The notes below the pieces were generated by a model. That model saw only the letters and a program-made list of their open reading frames with translations. It made no database searches and was not told the origin of the DNA. DNA of 60,211 nt from CAYXDO01 sp964463485 (lineage in GTDB: Bacteria > Myxococcota > Kuafuiibacteriia > Kuafuiibacteriales > Kuafuiibacteriaceae), in NCBI GenBank assembly GCA_964463485.1, contig CAYXDO010000060.1:1-60211 (forward strand), read 5' to 3'. Below are positions 43,731 through 54,038 of this stretch, one piece after another. Position numbers and translations under genes: made by a program. Within the stretch, counting starts at the first letter, position 1; each line of letters begins with the position of its first letter.

Positions 43731-44354
43731 TCACCCGAGCGGGTCCACTCCCGCGCGCTTCCTCAACACGACGAGGTCGTTGGTTCTCGCCGTGGGGACT
43801 GACTCCGCGATCTCCTCCTTGCCATCGCGGCGTACGAACGAGAAGCCACATCCTTTGTGCACCAATGGCTTTCCGATGATCGGGAGCTCCGGGTAGGCTC
43901 GGCAAATCAGCGGTCGAAGGCGGTAGTCCCCGCAGCTCCCGTCGGGTCGGAGCGCGTGACACCCGAGCACCCTCGCGACGAGCCCTCCCTCGAGCTCCCA
44001 GGCATAACCTCGGTCGAAGAAGCTGTAGATCCGAGTCATCTTCCACATGAACAGTCGCGCGAGCCACGGGAAGCGGTCGAACCACGGAGACCACTCGAGC
44101 AGTATGTGCTCGCAGCAAACGCCCCGCTTATGACAGGTTCCGGCCCGGACATATTCAGACCTGAATAACCAGGCACCGAAGCGGCGCCCGAGGTCCATGA
44201 TCGTGATGACGACCCAGAGGACCTCGCGGACGCCGCGTCGAAGGAGCCGAAGCGGCCAACCACGGGCCGGCGGATCGGGCACCGCGCGAAAGAGCGCTCG
44301 GGTGCGCGCGGACGCGGCCTTCTCGGCCTCGAGCTCGTCGGGTGGTCGAAGCAT
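43731..44354 (-). CDS. YkgJ-family cysteine cluster protein
   Basis: A 207-residue protein with the CxxxxxxCC...C...C arrangement of the YkgJ zinc/iron-chelating family: GTCHKRGVCCEHILLE, then GCHALRPDGSCGDYRLRPLICRAYP. Those Cys residues may hold an iron-sulfur or zinc site. An Arg-rich hydrophobic helix-turn (RGWPLRLLRRGVREVLWVVITIMD) precedes it. No signal peptide. It begins three bases after the exported protein gene (44358-45254), so the pair is an operon. Family members are of unresolved biochemical role, some linked to redox or metal handling. Confidence 0.88.
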   Translation of the reverse strand: MLRPPDELEAEKAASARTRALFRAVPDPPARGWPLRLLRRGVREVLWVVITIMDLGRRFGAWLFRSEYVRAGTCHKRGVCCEHILLEWSPWFDRFPWLARLFMWKMTRIYSFFDRGYAWELEGGLVARVLGCHALRPDGSCGDYRLRPLICRAYPELPIIGKPLVHKGCGFSFVRRDGKEEIAESVPTARTNDLVVLRKRAGVDPLG

Positions 44355-44357
44355 GCC

Positions 44358-45254
44358 TCAGTCGGTCTTCTCGGCCGGGAAGCCGAGCTTCTCGAGCCAG
44401 CGCTCGTGTCCTTCGCGATTCAGCTCCCAGTACGGAAGGCGGTCGACGCCTCGAAGGCGCGCTCGCTCGCCGTCGGGGCCTCTGATCTCTATCAATCGGA
44501 AGGGCGCCTCCAGCTCCACGTCGTATTCGTAGCGATCGTCGCCCGCGGTGATCTTCCACGTCTCGACGTTGAATGATCCAGCAGGGACGGAGATCGATTT
44601 GGTTTGGTCGCTCCGTTCGATCGTGCCCTTTTGGACTTGGATCGGGCGGTGGAGCAAGCGCGCGCGCTCGAGCGAGGGCAACACGGACACGTTTCGACTC
44701 TGGCCTCGCGTCAAGAACGGCCCGCCAATCTGGCGTACCAGAATCGGGAGCTCGTCGACGGAGACCGCGGGCTCCGCATACGGAATGGTCGACGCCTCTT
44801 GGCCTTCTCCGTCGAAGTACGAGAATCGCGTCTGGCGAATTCGTTGCTCGTCAAACAGAAGTTGCTCGAACACCGACCCGCACCATTCTTGCGCCGAGAA
44901 CACGATCTTGCTGGGGCTCGAAGGCCTTCGCCCGTTTCGCGCGTCCATCGCCGAGAAGACGCTGGTCATGAGGTCGTAGTCGTAGATCCCGGTTTGAAAG
45001 TGCTTCACGAAGTTGAGCTTCATGACGTCGAAGACGTCGGCGTCGGGGTGCCGTCCCGGATCCGCCTTCACGCGCATCGACTCCGAGAAGGGCTCCTTGA
45101 CGAAGATGAGCACGGCTCGGCCTCGGCGAAGCTCGCCGTAGCGAGGCTGCTCCAGGTCATAACCTGCGAGCTCGGCTTTTCCGTCGTTCCACGCCGCACG
45201 CAGCGCGGCAGGGTCTGACGGAGCGGTGAGGAGCGAGAGCGTCAGGAGGAGCAT
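44358..45254 (-). CDS. Exported protein of unknown function
   Basis: A 298-residue secreted protein. The signal MLLLTLSLLTAPS is short and cut near the Ser/Pro. The mature domain is beta-rich (ELRRGRAVLIFVKEPFSESMRV, NVETWKITAGDDRYEYDVELEAPFRLIEI) with features of the DUF3108-like class of periplasmic proteins (a SVPAGSFNVETWKI strand in particular), but the family is not certain. One conserved-looking Cys (EWCGSVF). The ATG at 45254 is the natural signal peptide start; an upstream frame would add 35 residues. It is directly followed by the YkgJ-type gene. Confidence 0.8.
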   Translation of the reverse strand: MLLLTLSLLTAPSDPAALRAAWNDGKAELAGYDLEQPRYGELRRGRAVLIFVKEPFSESMRVKADPGRHPDADVFDVMKLNFVKHFQTGIYDYDLMTSVFSAMDARNGRRPSSPSKIVFSAQEWCGSVFEQLLFDEQRIRQTRFSYFDGEGQEASTIPYAEPAVSVDELPILVRQIGGPFLTRGQSRNVSVLPSLERARLLHRPIQVQKGTIERSDQTKSISVPAGSFNVETWKITAGDDRYEYDVELEAPFRLIEIRGPDGERARLRGVDRLPYWELNREGHERWLEKLGFPAEKTD

Positions 45255-45283
45255 CCCGCAAAGTTTACAGCTAAGCCTCGACG

Positions 45284-46000
45284 CTAGAAGAACGACGTGT
45301 GGAACGTGAGCACGAGGGACGGCGAAAGATAACCTGCGCTGGGTCCGCTGCCCGTGCACTCGGGGGTGCCTTTCGCGTGTGCAGGCTCGGCCGCTTGTTT
45401 GCCGCTCCCATCGAGGCAGCGTCCGCGATCGTCGCTGTAGCTCGTGAACACAAAGGGCGAGTAGAACGGGATGGCGTAGTCGAACCGGGCGCCCACCGAG
45501 AGGAACTTGGTGGCGTGCCAGTCGATCGTCGCGTCGAGGTCCAAGTACGTGCCGGTGTACGCGAAGTCTTTTCCTACGATCGTGTAGCCGAAGTTGGCGC
45601 CGAGACCGAAGCCGACTGGGAACTCGGGCTCGATCACCTCGAGCTCGCGCAGGAGGCCGGTTCCGAGAAATCGAATCCCTCCGCCGATGAAGCCAGCTCC
45701 ACCTTCATCACTCGCCAGGTCCCAACCGTGCGCGAGGAACGCGAACTCGGGCCCGATGGTATGGAGAAAGGTCCAACCCATCCGAAACGACAGCGCGAGC
45801 CCGCCGCTCGCGCAGCAGCCTTCGCCGACCTTCGGCAAGTCTCCCGGCCCCGGCAGCTCGTTCACGATCAGGTCGTCTCCGCTGAGTTGTCCAAAGCCCA
45901 CGCCGATCGTGGTGTAGAAGCCCTCGTGCTCTGCTGTCGCCGTGAGCGGAGCGAAGAGGACGACGGACGAAACGAGCGTCTTGAAGGCAGTAACTCGCAT
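45284..46000 (-). CDS. Predicted outer-membrane beta-barrel protein
   Basis: A 238-residue exported protein. The signal MRVTAFKTLVSSVVLFAPLTATA is followed by EHEGFYTTIGVGFGQLSG, the usual opening of small myxobacterial barrels. Alternating strands (LALSFRMGWTFLHTIGPEFAFLAHG, GFGLGANFGYTIVGKDF, VGARFDYAIPFYSPFVF) and a C-terminal F (VLTFHTSFF) support an outer-membrane barrel. A loop with two Cys (CLDGSG...ECTGSG) may carry a disulfide. It is divergent from the PEP-synthase regulator gene with 38 bases between the starts, so their promoters overlap. Confidence 0.82.
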   Translation of the reverse strand: MRVTAFKTLVSSVVLFAPLTATAEHEGFYTTIGVGFGQLSGDDLIVNELPGPGDLPKVGEGCCASGGLALSFRMGWTFLHTIGPEFAFLAHGWDLASDEGGAGFIGGGIRFLGTGLLRELEVIEPEFPVGFGLGANFGYTIVGKDFAYTGTYLDLDATIDWHATKFLSVGARFDYAIPFYSPFVFTSYSDDRGRCLDGSGKQAAEPAHAKGTPECTGSGPSAGYLSPSLVLTFHTSFF

Positions 46001-46038
46001 GCGACCGCGGATGCTATGTTAGATGCCCTTCAAACACC

Positions 46039-46878
46039 ATGGCCGACGGCGCGCAGAAGAACGTCTTCATCCTGGCAGACGGGACCGGCGAGACGGCCGA
46101 CAAGGTCCTGACGGCGGCGCTCACTCAGTTCCGAGCGCTCGATGTGTCGACGGCTGCGTTCACGCGGGTGCGATCCAAGATCGAAATCCGCGAGATCATG
46201 GAGCGGGCCCAGCGGGAGGGCGCGTTCGTCGTGTACACGGTGATCGACCCCGAGCATCGCGACTACATCCAGCGGCTGTCCGAGGACTTCGGGGTCGAGG
46301 TCATGGACGTGATCGGCGGCTTGGTCGTGCGGCTCGGCGGCTACCTCAACGCGAAGCCGCTGCTGACGCCTGGCACTCAGCACCGCCTCGACGCCGAGTA
46401 CTTCAAGCGGGTCGAGGCGGTCGAGTACGCGGTCAAGAACGACGACGGCCAGGCTCCTCACAACCTCCATCGGGCCGACATGGTGCTGATCGGGCTGTCC
46501 CGAACCTGTAAGACGCCGCTCTCCATGTACTTGGCGCACAAGGGGATGAAGGTGGCCAACGTGCCGCTCATGCCCGAGATCCCGCCGCCGCCGGAGCTCT
46601 TCCAAGTCGATCAGGAGCGCGTGTATGCGTTGATCATCGACCTCAATTCCTTGGTGAGGGTCAGATCGGAGCGGCTCAAGCACCTGGGTCTGCCGCCCGA
46701 CGCGGAGTATGCGCAGCGCGAAAACATCGCTCGGGAGCTGCGGTGGTGCCGCGAGTTTTACGCGCGACACCCCACTTGGCCGGTCATCGACACCTCGGGT
46801 CGAGCGGTCGAGGAGACCGCCGCGGAGATGCTTAGAATCAAGACCGAGCGGGACAGCCGGCGAGCCGAGCGACACTAG
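46039..46878 (+). CDS. ppsR: PEP synthase/PPDK regulatory kinase-pyrophosphorylase
   Basis: A 279-residue DUF299-family protein. Such proteins use ADP to phosphorylate, and Pi to dephosphorylate, phosphoenolpyruvate synthase or pyruvate,phosphate dikinase and so switch the PEP/pyruvate node. The P-loop GLSRTCKT (152-159) and SMYLAHKGMKVANVPLMP match the family; a Cys replaces the Ser that is normal before the P-loop Lys. The N-terminal ILADGTGETADK is also typical. The target enzyme gene is not in the window. The start ATG lies 38 bases from the divergent barrel gene. Symbol is given for the family, not for a proven orthologue. Confidence 0.93.
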   Translation: MADGAQKNVFILADGTGETADKVLTAALTQFRALDVSTAAFTRVRSKIEIREIMERAQREGAFVVYTVIDPEHRDYIQRLSEDFGVEVMDVIGGLVVRLGGYLNAKPLLTPGTQHRLDAEYFKRVEAVEYAVKNDDGQAPHNLHRADMVLIGLSRTCKTPLSMYLAHKGMKVANVPLMPEIPPPPELFQVDQERVYALIIDLNSLVRVRSERLKHLGLPPDAEYAQRENIARELRWCREFYARHPTWPVIDTSGRAVEETAAEMLRIKTERDSRRAERH

Positions 46879-47017
46879 GCCGCTCGAGGTCGCTCAGAGG
46901 CCACTCAGCGATTTGAGTCGCGACTCCGCCGATGTGACGGCGACGTCCGAAGCTGCGCGACGGGGACGCGGGCGGAGAGGATTGGGTGCTGGCACGATTC
47001 TCGAATTGGCACGGCGC

Positions 47018-49000
47018 ATGTGGCGTCGGATCTTTGTGCCCCTCCCCTTCGTGCTCCTCGCCTGCGGTGAAGACGGGCCGCCAGGAATCACCACGAAGCT
47101 CGCGCTGACCGCGTTCGATTCGTGTGAGTCGCTCGAGAACTACATCCAAGACCAAGCCGTTCGTGAGATGCGCGCGCGGCTCACACCTCAGATTCAGAGC
47201 GGCGGCGTGCTTCGAGTCATGTCCTCCGAAGACAACGCGAGCGTGTCGCTCCCGCCTGCTGCGGCTCCGTCGAGCTTCACGCGGACGAACACCCAGGAGC
47301 GCGGCGTGGACGAGCCTGATTTCGTGAAGACCGATGGAACGCATATCTTCGCGATCTCGGGCCCGGAGCTCCGCATCCTGAAGAGTTGGCCAGCCAGCGA
47401 GCTCGCCGAGCTCTCCACGGTCAGAATCGAGGGCGTGCCGCGCGAGCTCGTGCTCGAAGAAGAGGCCCATCGCGTCACCGTTCTGTCCGGAGTGTCGATC
47501 TCGCTCGCGGGCGGCCCGCGCAATTTGCCGTTCAACGACATCGCCATCGCACCGAGACCCGACTGCTTCGACTACGGCTGCGCGGACACCGGAGCCACCA
47601 AAATCACGGTCCTCGACGTGTCGAACCCAGCCTCTCCTTCGGTATCAGCCGAAATCTACCTCCCTGGAAATTACCGGACCGCTCGACGGGTCGGTTCGTC
47701 CCTGAGGCTCGTGCTCGGAGACTCCGTTCGGTGGCCGACCGGCGTGAAGTGGTGGCCGGAAGACAATGACTCCGGATTCTTGAGCGACCTCTTCGGCAAC
47801 GAGGGCGCCTACGAAGATCTCATGGACGCCAACGAAGAGCTCATCCGATCCACACCGCTCGCGAGCTGGCTCCCGAAGGCGTCCCGAAAGCTCGTCGATG
47901 GAACGACCGTGGAGCTCGACTACGCGTGCACGAGCTTCCAGTCCACGAACGCGCCCGTTCACCTCGGGCTCACCAGCGTCGTCACCGTCGACCTGGCCGC
48001 GCCAGAGTCCGTACACGAGACCACGATGGTGACTCAGCCCGGCGAGGTCTACGCGACCCTCGACCACCTCTACGTGGCCACGACTCACTTTTGGTGGAGC
48101 ACCGAGGCCGGACAAATCAGCTACACCTACCTCTTCAAGCTGCGAGAAAACGCCGGATCTACCGAGCTCGTCGCCGCCGGCGGGGTCGACGGTGTGCTGC
48201 TCGATCAGTTCTCGATGGGAGAGCACCAAGGCTACCTACGCGTGGCCACGACCATCGACGCGAACGTCGAAGACGGTGATTTCTTCCGCATGGAGACGAC
48301 CAACCGGGTGAGTGTGCTCGGGCCCGAGCTGGCTGTCGTCGGAAAGACTCAGGACATCGCCAAAGGCGAACGCATCTACAGCGCGCGGTTCGTCGGCGAA
48401 CGCGGCTTCGTCGTCACGTTCAGGCAGATCGATCCGCTCTTCACCATCGACCTCGCCGACCCCGCCCACCCCAAAGTCATCGGCGAGCTCGAGGTTCCCG
48501 GCTTCTCGACCTACCTGCATCCGCTTGGAGACGACCACCTGCTGGCGATCGGCGTGCACTTCGACAGCGGCTTCGGTCGCAGCGTGAAGCTCACGATCTT
48601 CGACGTGTCCGACTTCGCGAACCCCAAGGAAGCGTTCACTCAGGTCGTCGGTAGCAGCAGCGGCTCGAGCGAAGCTTTGGACGACCACCGCGCGTTCACG
48701 TGGTTCGCGGAGAAGGGGCTGCTCGCGATCCCGTTCACGGACTGGGCGGGCAATCCGCAGGGCTTCACGAGCGACGTCCGCGTGTACCACGTGGACGTGA
48801 ATACGGGCTTCGAGGCGAAGGGAGCGCTCCCGATGAGCGACGTCTACGGCGCGCTTCCCGAGTGGAGCTCCTGGTACGCGCCGTACGCGCGACGAAGCAT
48901 CCTGGCCGACGATTTCGTGTACGCGATCTCGGACGTGGCGGTGCGCTCGGCGAGCCTCGAGAACCTGGCCCAGCCGCTCGCTACGGTCGTATTCGAGTAG
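47018..49000 (+). CDS. Beta-propeller domain lipoprotein (DUF2127/PF09826-type)
   Basis: A 660-residue lipoprotein: the signal MWRRIFVPLPFVLLAC ends at Cys 16. The mature protein has a Cys-free propeller with repeated strands: VDEPDFVKTDGTHIFAISG (the typical blade-one motif), LRILKSWPASELAELSTVRI, ATLDHLYVATTHFWW and FSTYLHPLGDDHLLAIGVHFD. The DEPDxVKTDG-xxI-Y/F motif is a mark of the bacterial PF09826 (Beta_propel) family. The number given for the family is from memory and should be checked. It would sit on an envelope membrane; the function of the family is not known. It follows the ppsR-like gene after 139 bases. Confidence 0.85.
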   Translation: MWRRIFVPLPFVLLACGEDGPPGITTKLALTAFDSCESLENYIQDQAVREMRARLTPQIQSGGVLRVMSSEDNASVSLPPAAAPSSFTRTNTQERGVDEPDFVKTDGTHIFAISGPELRILKSWPASELAELSTVRIEGVPRELVLEEEAHRVTVLSGVSISLAGGPRNLPFNDIAIAPRPDCFDYGCADTGATKITVLDVSNPASPSVSAEIYLPGNYRTARRVGSSLRLVLGDSVRWPTGVKWWPEDNDSGFLSDLFGNEGAYEDLMDANEELIRSTPLASWLPKASRKLVDGTTVELDYACTSFQSTNAPVHLGLTSVVTVDLAAPESVHETTMVTQPGEVYATLDHLYVATTHFWWSTEAGQISYTYLFKLRENAGSTELVAAGGVDGVLLDQFSMGEHQGYLRVATTIDANVEDGDFFRMETTNRVSVLGPELAVVGKTQDIAKGERIYSARFVGERGFVVTFRQIDPLFTIDLADPAHPKVIGELEVPGFSTYLHPLGDDHLLAIGVHFDSGFGRSVKLTIFDVSDFANPKEAFTQVVGSSSGSSEALDDHRAFTWFAEKGLLAIPFTDWAGNPQGFTSDVRVYHVDVNTGFEAKGALPMSDVYGALPEWSSWYAPYARRSILADDFVYAISDVAVRSASLENLAQPLATVVFE

Positions 49001-49008
49001 TTTTGGCG

Positions 49009-50712
49009 TTACTCCAGCTGCTGCCGAACGGATTTGACGTACTCGGCGCGCTTCTTGACCCAAGCCTCTTTGAGCTCGCTCGCCTTCTTCGCGATCTCCT
49101 TGTCCTTCGCGTTCGTGTAATCGCGAATCACGAGGTCGTAATGCTTCAAGACCTCGGAGGTGGGTTTTTTCATTCGCTTGAGCTGGTCCTCGGCCTTGGC
49201 GTAGGCCTGATCCGCTGCGTCGATCATGTTGTTCCAGAGCTGAATCTGCGCGAGGAGGATCTGGCCGTCGGGGAAGTTGCCGCGATAGCGTTTATCGCCG
49301 GCCTCGAGCGCTTCTTCGAGCGACCCGGTGACCTTGTCGATGTCGGCCTTTTTGTCCTTGGGCTTCTCTTGCTCGAAAACGATCTTGGTCAGGCCGATGA
49401 GGATCTCGGGGTCGCTTCCGAGCTCGGCGGCCTTCTTGTACGCGGCCTCGGCTTCTGCGAGCTTTCCTTTGCGCAAGTAGTGTTCGGCGCGGAAGAGCTC
49501 GAACTCGGTCGTGCGGCTCTCGGCGGGAATGGAGGTCTCGATGGCGGCGACGATGTCGAGCGCCGCGTCGTCTCCGCCTTCGGACAGCAGCGTCGCGAGC
49601 TCCCAATTCACGGCCAAATACGCCGGCTGGAGTTTGATCGCGGCCTGGTATGTCGCGATGGCGTCCCCGCGCTTGCCCTGGGCGAGAAGGGCGCGCGCGA
49701 GCAGGCTCTGGTACGGCGCGAAATCACGCCGTCCCTTCATCGCCTCCTCGGCTTTTTCTTGCGCCGCAGAAAATTCCGAGATCGCGAGATTGAACTCTCC
49801 CTGCGCCCACGCCAGATGCGCGAGGCCGACGGGTCCCATGGTGTCTTTGATCTTCTGGGCCTCGGCGAGCTCGGTCGCTGCCTTGATCAGATCACCCTGA
49901 GTCTTCGAGAGCAACGCGGCGTACATCGGCAGGGCGACGTCGTGGGTAGGGCTCAGGTTCTTGGCGAGCGCCTTGTTGAGAAAGTTGGAAGCGCGTCGCT
50001 CCTCGCCTTGTCGCAGCGCAACTTCGGCGAGCGCGAGCGGGATGCGAACCTCGTTGAACGCGCCTTCGGAGGCCTGTTTGAGCGCGGTGTTCGCCTCGAG
50101 GAAGTTGTTCAGCGACAGCAGCGCCTCGCCGTAAGCGTGCCCGAGCTTGGCGTGATAGACGCCTTTTTCGAACAGCCCTTTGAGCTCGTCCCGAACCTCT
50201 GATGCCTTGCCCGCGTCGATGCGCAGTTGCGCGGACGCCGAGAGGAACTCGGGCGTCTGAGCCTTCTCGGCCTGAGCCTTGCGGAGGAAGTCCTCGGACT
50301 TGGCCTTCGTGTCGAGCCCGTGCTCGTACATGTAGTAGTAGAGCTCCGAGAGCGCTGACAGACCCGCGGGGTTGTTGTCGTCGAGCTCGATGATCTTGAG
50401 ATATCGCTCTTCGGCTTTCTTGAGCGAAGGCAAGTCGTCCTTGCGCAAGTAGTCGGTGGCTTCACGAGCGATCTTCGCGACCTGCTCCTTGGTGACCACG
50501 TGGTTGTAGTAGAAATACGTGCCGCCCGCGAGCAGGCCTGCGACGAGTGTGATGTCGCGAACCGCGGCTCCGAACGAGACCCGCTTCTTGTGAGGCTCCT
50601 CCTGATTCGCGAGGGCGTCGAGCACCTCGGCGCCGGTGGCGGGCCGGTCACTTCCGTTGGGCCTCGACTTGGTCTGGCCGCCTTCTTCGGTACGGACTTG
50701 CTCGCGCGACAT
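49009..50712 (-). CDS. Membrane-anchored TPR protein
   Basis: A 567-residue protein. After a polar N-terminus there is one transmembrane helix (ITLVAGLLAGGTYFYYN, about residues 54-72). Then TPR units occupy most of the rest (EERYLKIIELDDNNPAGLSALSELYYYM, DEVYxA-style pairs later; GDAIATYQAAIKLQPAYLAVNWELATLL; KLAEAEAAYKKAAELGSDPE). TPR arrays in such proteins act as scaffolds for envelope or motility complexes. ATG 50712 is chosen because AGGGAACCCGA precedes it; ATG 50736 is an alternative without a ribosome-binding site. Convergent with the propeller lipoprotein gene (8-base gap) and divergent from clpX. Confidence 0.85.
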   Translation of the reverse strand: MSREQVRTEEGGQTKSRPNGSDRPATGAEVLDALANQEEPHKKRVSFGAAVRDITLVAGLLAGGTYFYYNHVVTKEQVAKIAREATDYLRKDDLPSLKKAEERYLKIIELDDNNPAGLSALSELYYYMYEHGLDTKAKSEDFLRKAQAEKAQTPEFLSASAQLRIDAGKASEVRDELKGLFEKGVYHAKLGHAYGEALLSLNNFLEANTALKQASEGAFNEVRIPLALAEVALRQGEERRASNFLNKALAKNLSPTHDVALPMYAALLSKTQGDLIKAATELAEAQKIKDTMGPVGLAHLAWAQGEFNLAISEFSAAQEKAEEAMKGRRDFAPYQSLLARALLAQGKRGDAIATYQAAIKLQPAYLAVNWELATLLSEGGDDAALDIVAAIETSIPAESRTTEFELFRAEHYLRKGKLAEAEAAYKKAAELGSDPEILIGLTKIVFEQEKPKDKKADIDKVTGSLEEALEAGDKRYRGNFPDGQILLAQIQLWNNMIDAADQAYAKAEDQLKRMKKPTSEVLKHYDLVIRDYTNAKDKEIAKKASELKEAWVKKRAEYVKSVRQQLE

Positions 50713-50959
50713 TCGGGTTCCCTTTGCCCCTGCCATGCGCGAACTCGCGGCATGGTGCTAACCAACCAAAAGTCCTGGAAAACCGACAGCTTCGCTACCG
50801 CAGCCTAGACTCCCTGTCAAGCTGGGTGGGTCGCACGGCGTCGGAGCTTCTGTGCGGGTCTGCGCAAGGCTCCCACAATCGGACGGTCGCCCGACCTCGA
50901 CAAAGGTAGCTAGGTGTTCCACTGCATCTCACGCGCCGCTCGATTTCGTTTCGCGATGT

Positions 50960-50965
50960 TATAGT
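50960..50965 (+). promoter_or_regulatory. Possible clpX -10 element (TATAGT)
   Basis: TATAGT ends six bases before the GTG start at 50972. If used, the clpX mRNA would be leaderless or nearly so. A -35 box is not evident. Confidence 0.35.
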
Positions 50966-50971
50966 CCCAAG

Positions 50972-52225
<1,254 letters not shown>

Positions 52226-52227
52226 GC

Positions 52228-52779
52228 ATGCGCCTCTTTGCCTTGGGCCTCTTGGGCCTCATCGCCTGCGCGCACGCGCCGACTTCCGACGCGCGCGCGC
52301 TCAAGCGCAGAGACTGGGTCCTCACGTGGGACAAAGAGGTCGAGCGAACGAGCCGCTTCGGAGACCAGGACATCAAGCTGATCAGCCCCGCGGAGGGCGC
52401 GGTGCGCCAGGTGCGTCTCCAGCAGGAGCTCGACGCAGAGATGAACGAAGGCAAGCGCCCCAAGACGTTGGGCATCTTGGGCATGATCTCGCCGCCCATT
52501 TTCGATACGAGCGGACCCATCCGCGTGCGGTGCGGCGCGATCGAGGAGCGGACGATCGAAGGTGAGCCCTATCGCGTGATCGAACACAGTCCGATCCACG
52601 CCCGCGTGTTTTGGACGGAGGGCAGGTTTCGGGTTCGGTCGGGCGGACCGCGGGAGGCTTTCTCGTCGCTCTTCATCGAAGGCCGAAGCGCGGGCTCGGA
52701 CTCGCTGGTTTTGTTACCCGCCCAAGGGGGACCGGACGTCCGCGTCGAGATCCAGGTGGAGTGCGACGCGAAGCGGTGA
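52228..52779 (+). CDS. Small lipoprotein downstream of clpX
   Basis: A 183-residue lipoprotein: the signal MRLFALGLLGLIAC ends at Cys 14. The rest is a small globular domain with strands around GPIRVRCGAIEERTIEGEPYRVIEH and RVFWTEGRFRVRSGGP. The last third has LVLLPAQGGPDVRVEIQVEC with a late Cys. No family is recognised. An in-frame GTG (52222) overlaps the clpX stop (GTGA), so translational coupling is possible. ATG 52228 is the simpler choice. Confidence 0.75.
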   Translation: MRLFALGLLGLIACAHAPTSDARALKRRDWVLTWDKEVERTSRFGDQDIKLISPAEGAVRQVRLQQELDAEMNEGKRPKTLGILGMISPPIFDTSGPIRVRCGAIEERTIEGEPYRVIEHSPIHARVFWTEGRFRVRSGGPREAFSSLFIEGRSAGSDSLVLLPAQGGPDVRVEIQVECDAKR

Positions 52780-52805
52780 ACCGCGGCGAACGCAGTGAGC
52801 CTGCG
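52778..52805. repeat. GAACCGCGGCGAACGCAGTG-type repeat, copy 1
   Basis: A 28-base element beginning GAACCGCGGCGA and ending GAGCCTGCG, at the end of the lipoprotein gene. A near-identical copy is at 54165-54192, inside a glycosyltransferase gene. Confidence 0.7.
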
Positions 52806-52883
52806 GCCGTGAACAGGCGGACACCAGACGCGCGCCGCTCGCAAGGGGCTTGACACAGCAGCACGGCCCGCTGACGCAGGAGC

Positions 52884-54038
52884 GTGCGCCGCGTCCCCGT
52901 TGCTCACGTCGTGTTTCCCAAGCCGGACGTTCGCCACCCGATTTCCGCGCATGAGCTCGACGCCGCGAGGGCCGTCGCGGCCATGCGCGGTGTGGACCTC
53001 GAGATCATCGTGCCGCTGCCTCTGCGCGCTCTTCGCGGAGCCGCGAGCTGGATGGGCAGGAATGGCTGGAAAGACGCGGTGGACGACGCGATCCGCGCCA
53101 TCGAGCCCAAGCCGACGGTGATCCCTTTCCTTCCAGTCCCGCGTCGGTCCTACCAATCCGCCGCGATGGCCGTGGCCGCATCGCTGATCGCGCGCCCACC
53201 CGCTCGGAGGCCCAAGCTCGTAGAGGGCTGTCGGCTGGACGTCGCAGGCTTCTGCGCCACGTTCGTGGCGCGATCGTTGGAGGTCCCATCGATCGCGGTC
53301 GCGTGGAGTGGCGATCTCTCGGCGCTCCAGAGGCTCGAAGGACCGCGGCGCCGGAGGGCTCGCTTCGCGTTCGACCGCGCGACGTATTTGGCCACGGTCT
53401 GCCGATCGATGGCCGTGGGCCTCGCGGAGCTTGGTCGCGCCGCGGAGGTGATCCCGTTCGGTCCTTCGACGCGCACCTTCTCTCCGAGCCCTAGAAACGG
53501 TGGTCCGGTGCTGTTCGTCGGGACCATCGGTCACAGCCGACGTGTCGACGTGCTGCTCGACGCCATGGCGCTTCTCCCGGAGCTCTCGCTCCTGCTCGTG
53601 GGCGCGATCGAGCCAGGGTTCGATCTTCCGTTCGAGCTGCGACGGCGCGGGCTCGGCGAGCGCGTCTCCCAGCGTCTCCCATGCGAGCCCTCCGAGCTCG
53701 CCGCTTCATACGCCGCCTGCTCGGTCGTCGTCGTGCCGGGCCGTTCGGAGGGTGTGCCTCCTTCGATGATCGAGGCGCTCTTGTCTGGTCGGCCTGTAGT
53801 GGCGACGGCGTCTCCGTCCGCGACCGAGGTCATTGACGAGGCGGTGGGCCGTCGCGTGACTGGGGACGATCTCGAGGCCTGGCGTGACGCGATCCGCACG
53901 TGTGCGACCCAGACGTTCGATCCCTCGAAGCTCCGCGCCAAAGGCCTCGAATTTTCGGGAGACGTGACAGCGGATCGACTCACCGAGCTCACCGCGCGCG
54001 CGCTGTCCCTGGACGTGCCTCGCGCGGAGCTTCGGTGA
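52884..54038 (+). CDS. Glycosyltransferase family 4-like protein
   Basis: A 384-residue GT-B fold glycosyltransferase. The N-terminal half has an acceptor domain (VAHVVFPKPDVRHPISAHELDAA) and the C-terminal half the donor domain: GGPVLFVGTIGHSRRVDVLLDAM, then LLLVGAIEPG and PGRSEGVPPSMIEALLSGRPVV, which is the E-x7-E-like motif of GT4 enzymes. Such enzymes move a sugar from a nucleotide donor to lipid, LPS or exopolysaccharide. The GTG start has AGGAG just upstream. Its stop overlaps the next gene's GTG (GTGA), so three glycosyltransferase genes are made as one coupled unit. The sugar and acceptor are unknown. Confidence 0.85.
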   Translation: MRRVPVAHVVFPKPDVRHPISAHELDAARAVAAMRGVDLEIIVPLPLRALRGAASWMGRNGWKDAVDDAIRAIEPKPTVIPFLPVPRRSYQSAAMAVAASLIARPPARRPKLVEGCRLDVAGFCATFVARSLEVPSIAVAWSGDLSALQRLEGPRRRRARFAFDRATYLATVCRSMAVGLAELGRAAEVIPFGPSTRTFSPSPRNGGPVLFVGTIGHSRRVDVLLDAMALLPELSLLLVGAIEPGFDLPFELRRRGLGERVSQRLPCEPSELAASYAACSVVVVPGRSEGVPPSMIEALLSGRPVVATASPSATEVIDEAVGRRVTGDDLEAWRDAIRTCATQTFDPSKLRAKGLEFSGDVTADRLTELTARALSLDVPRAELR

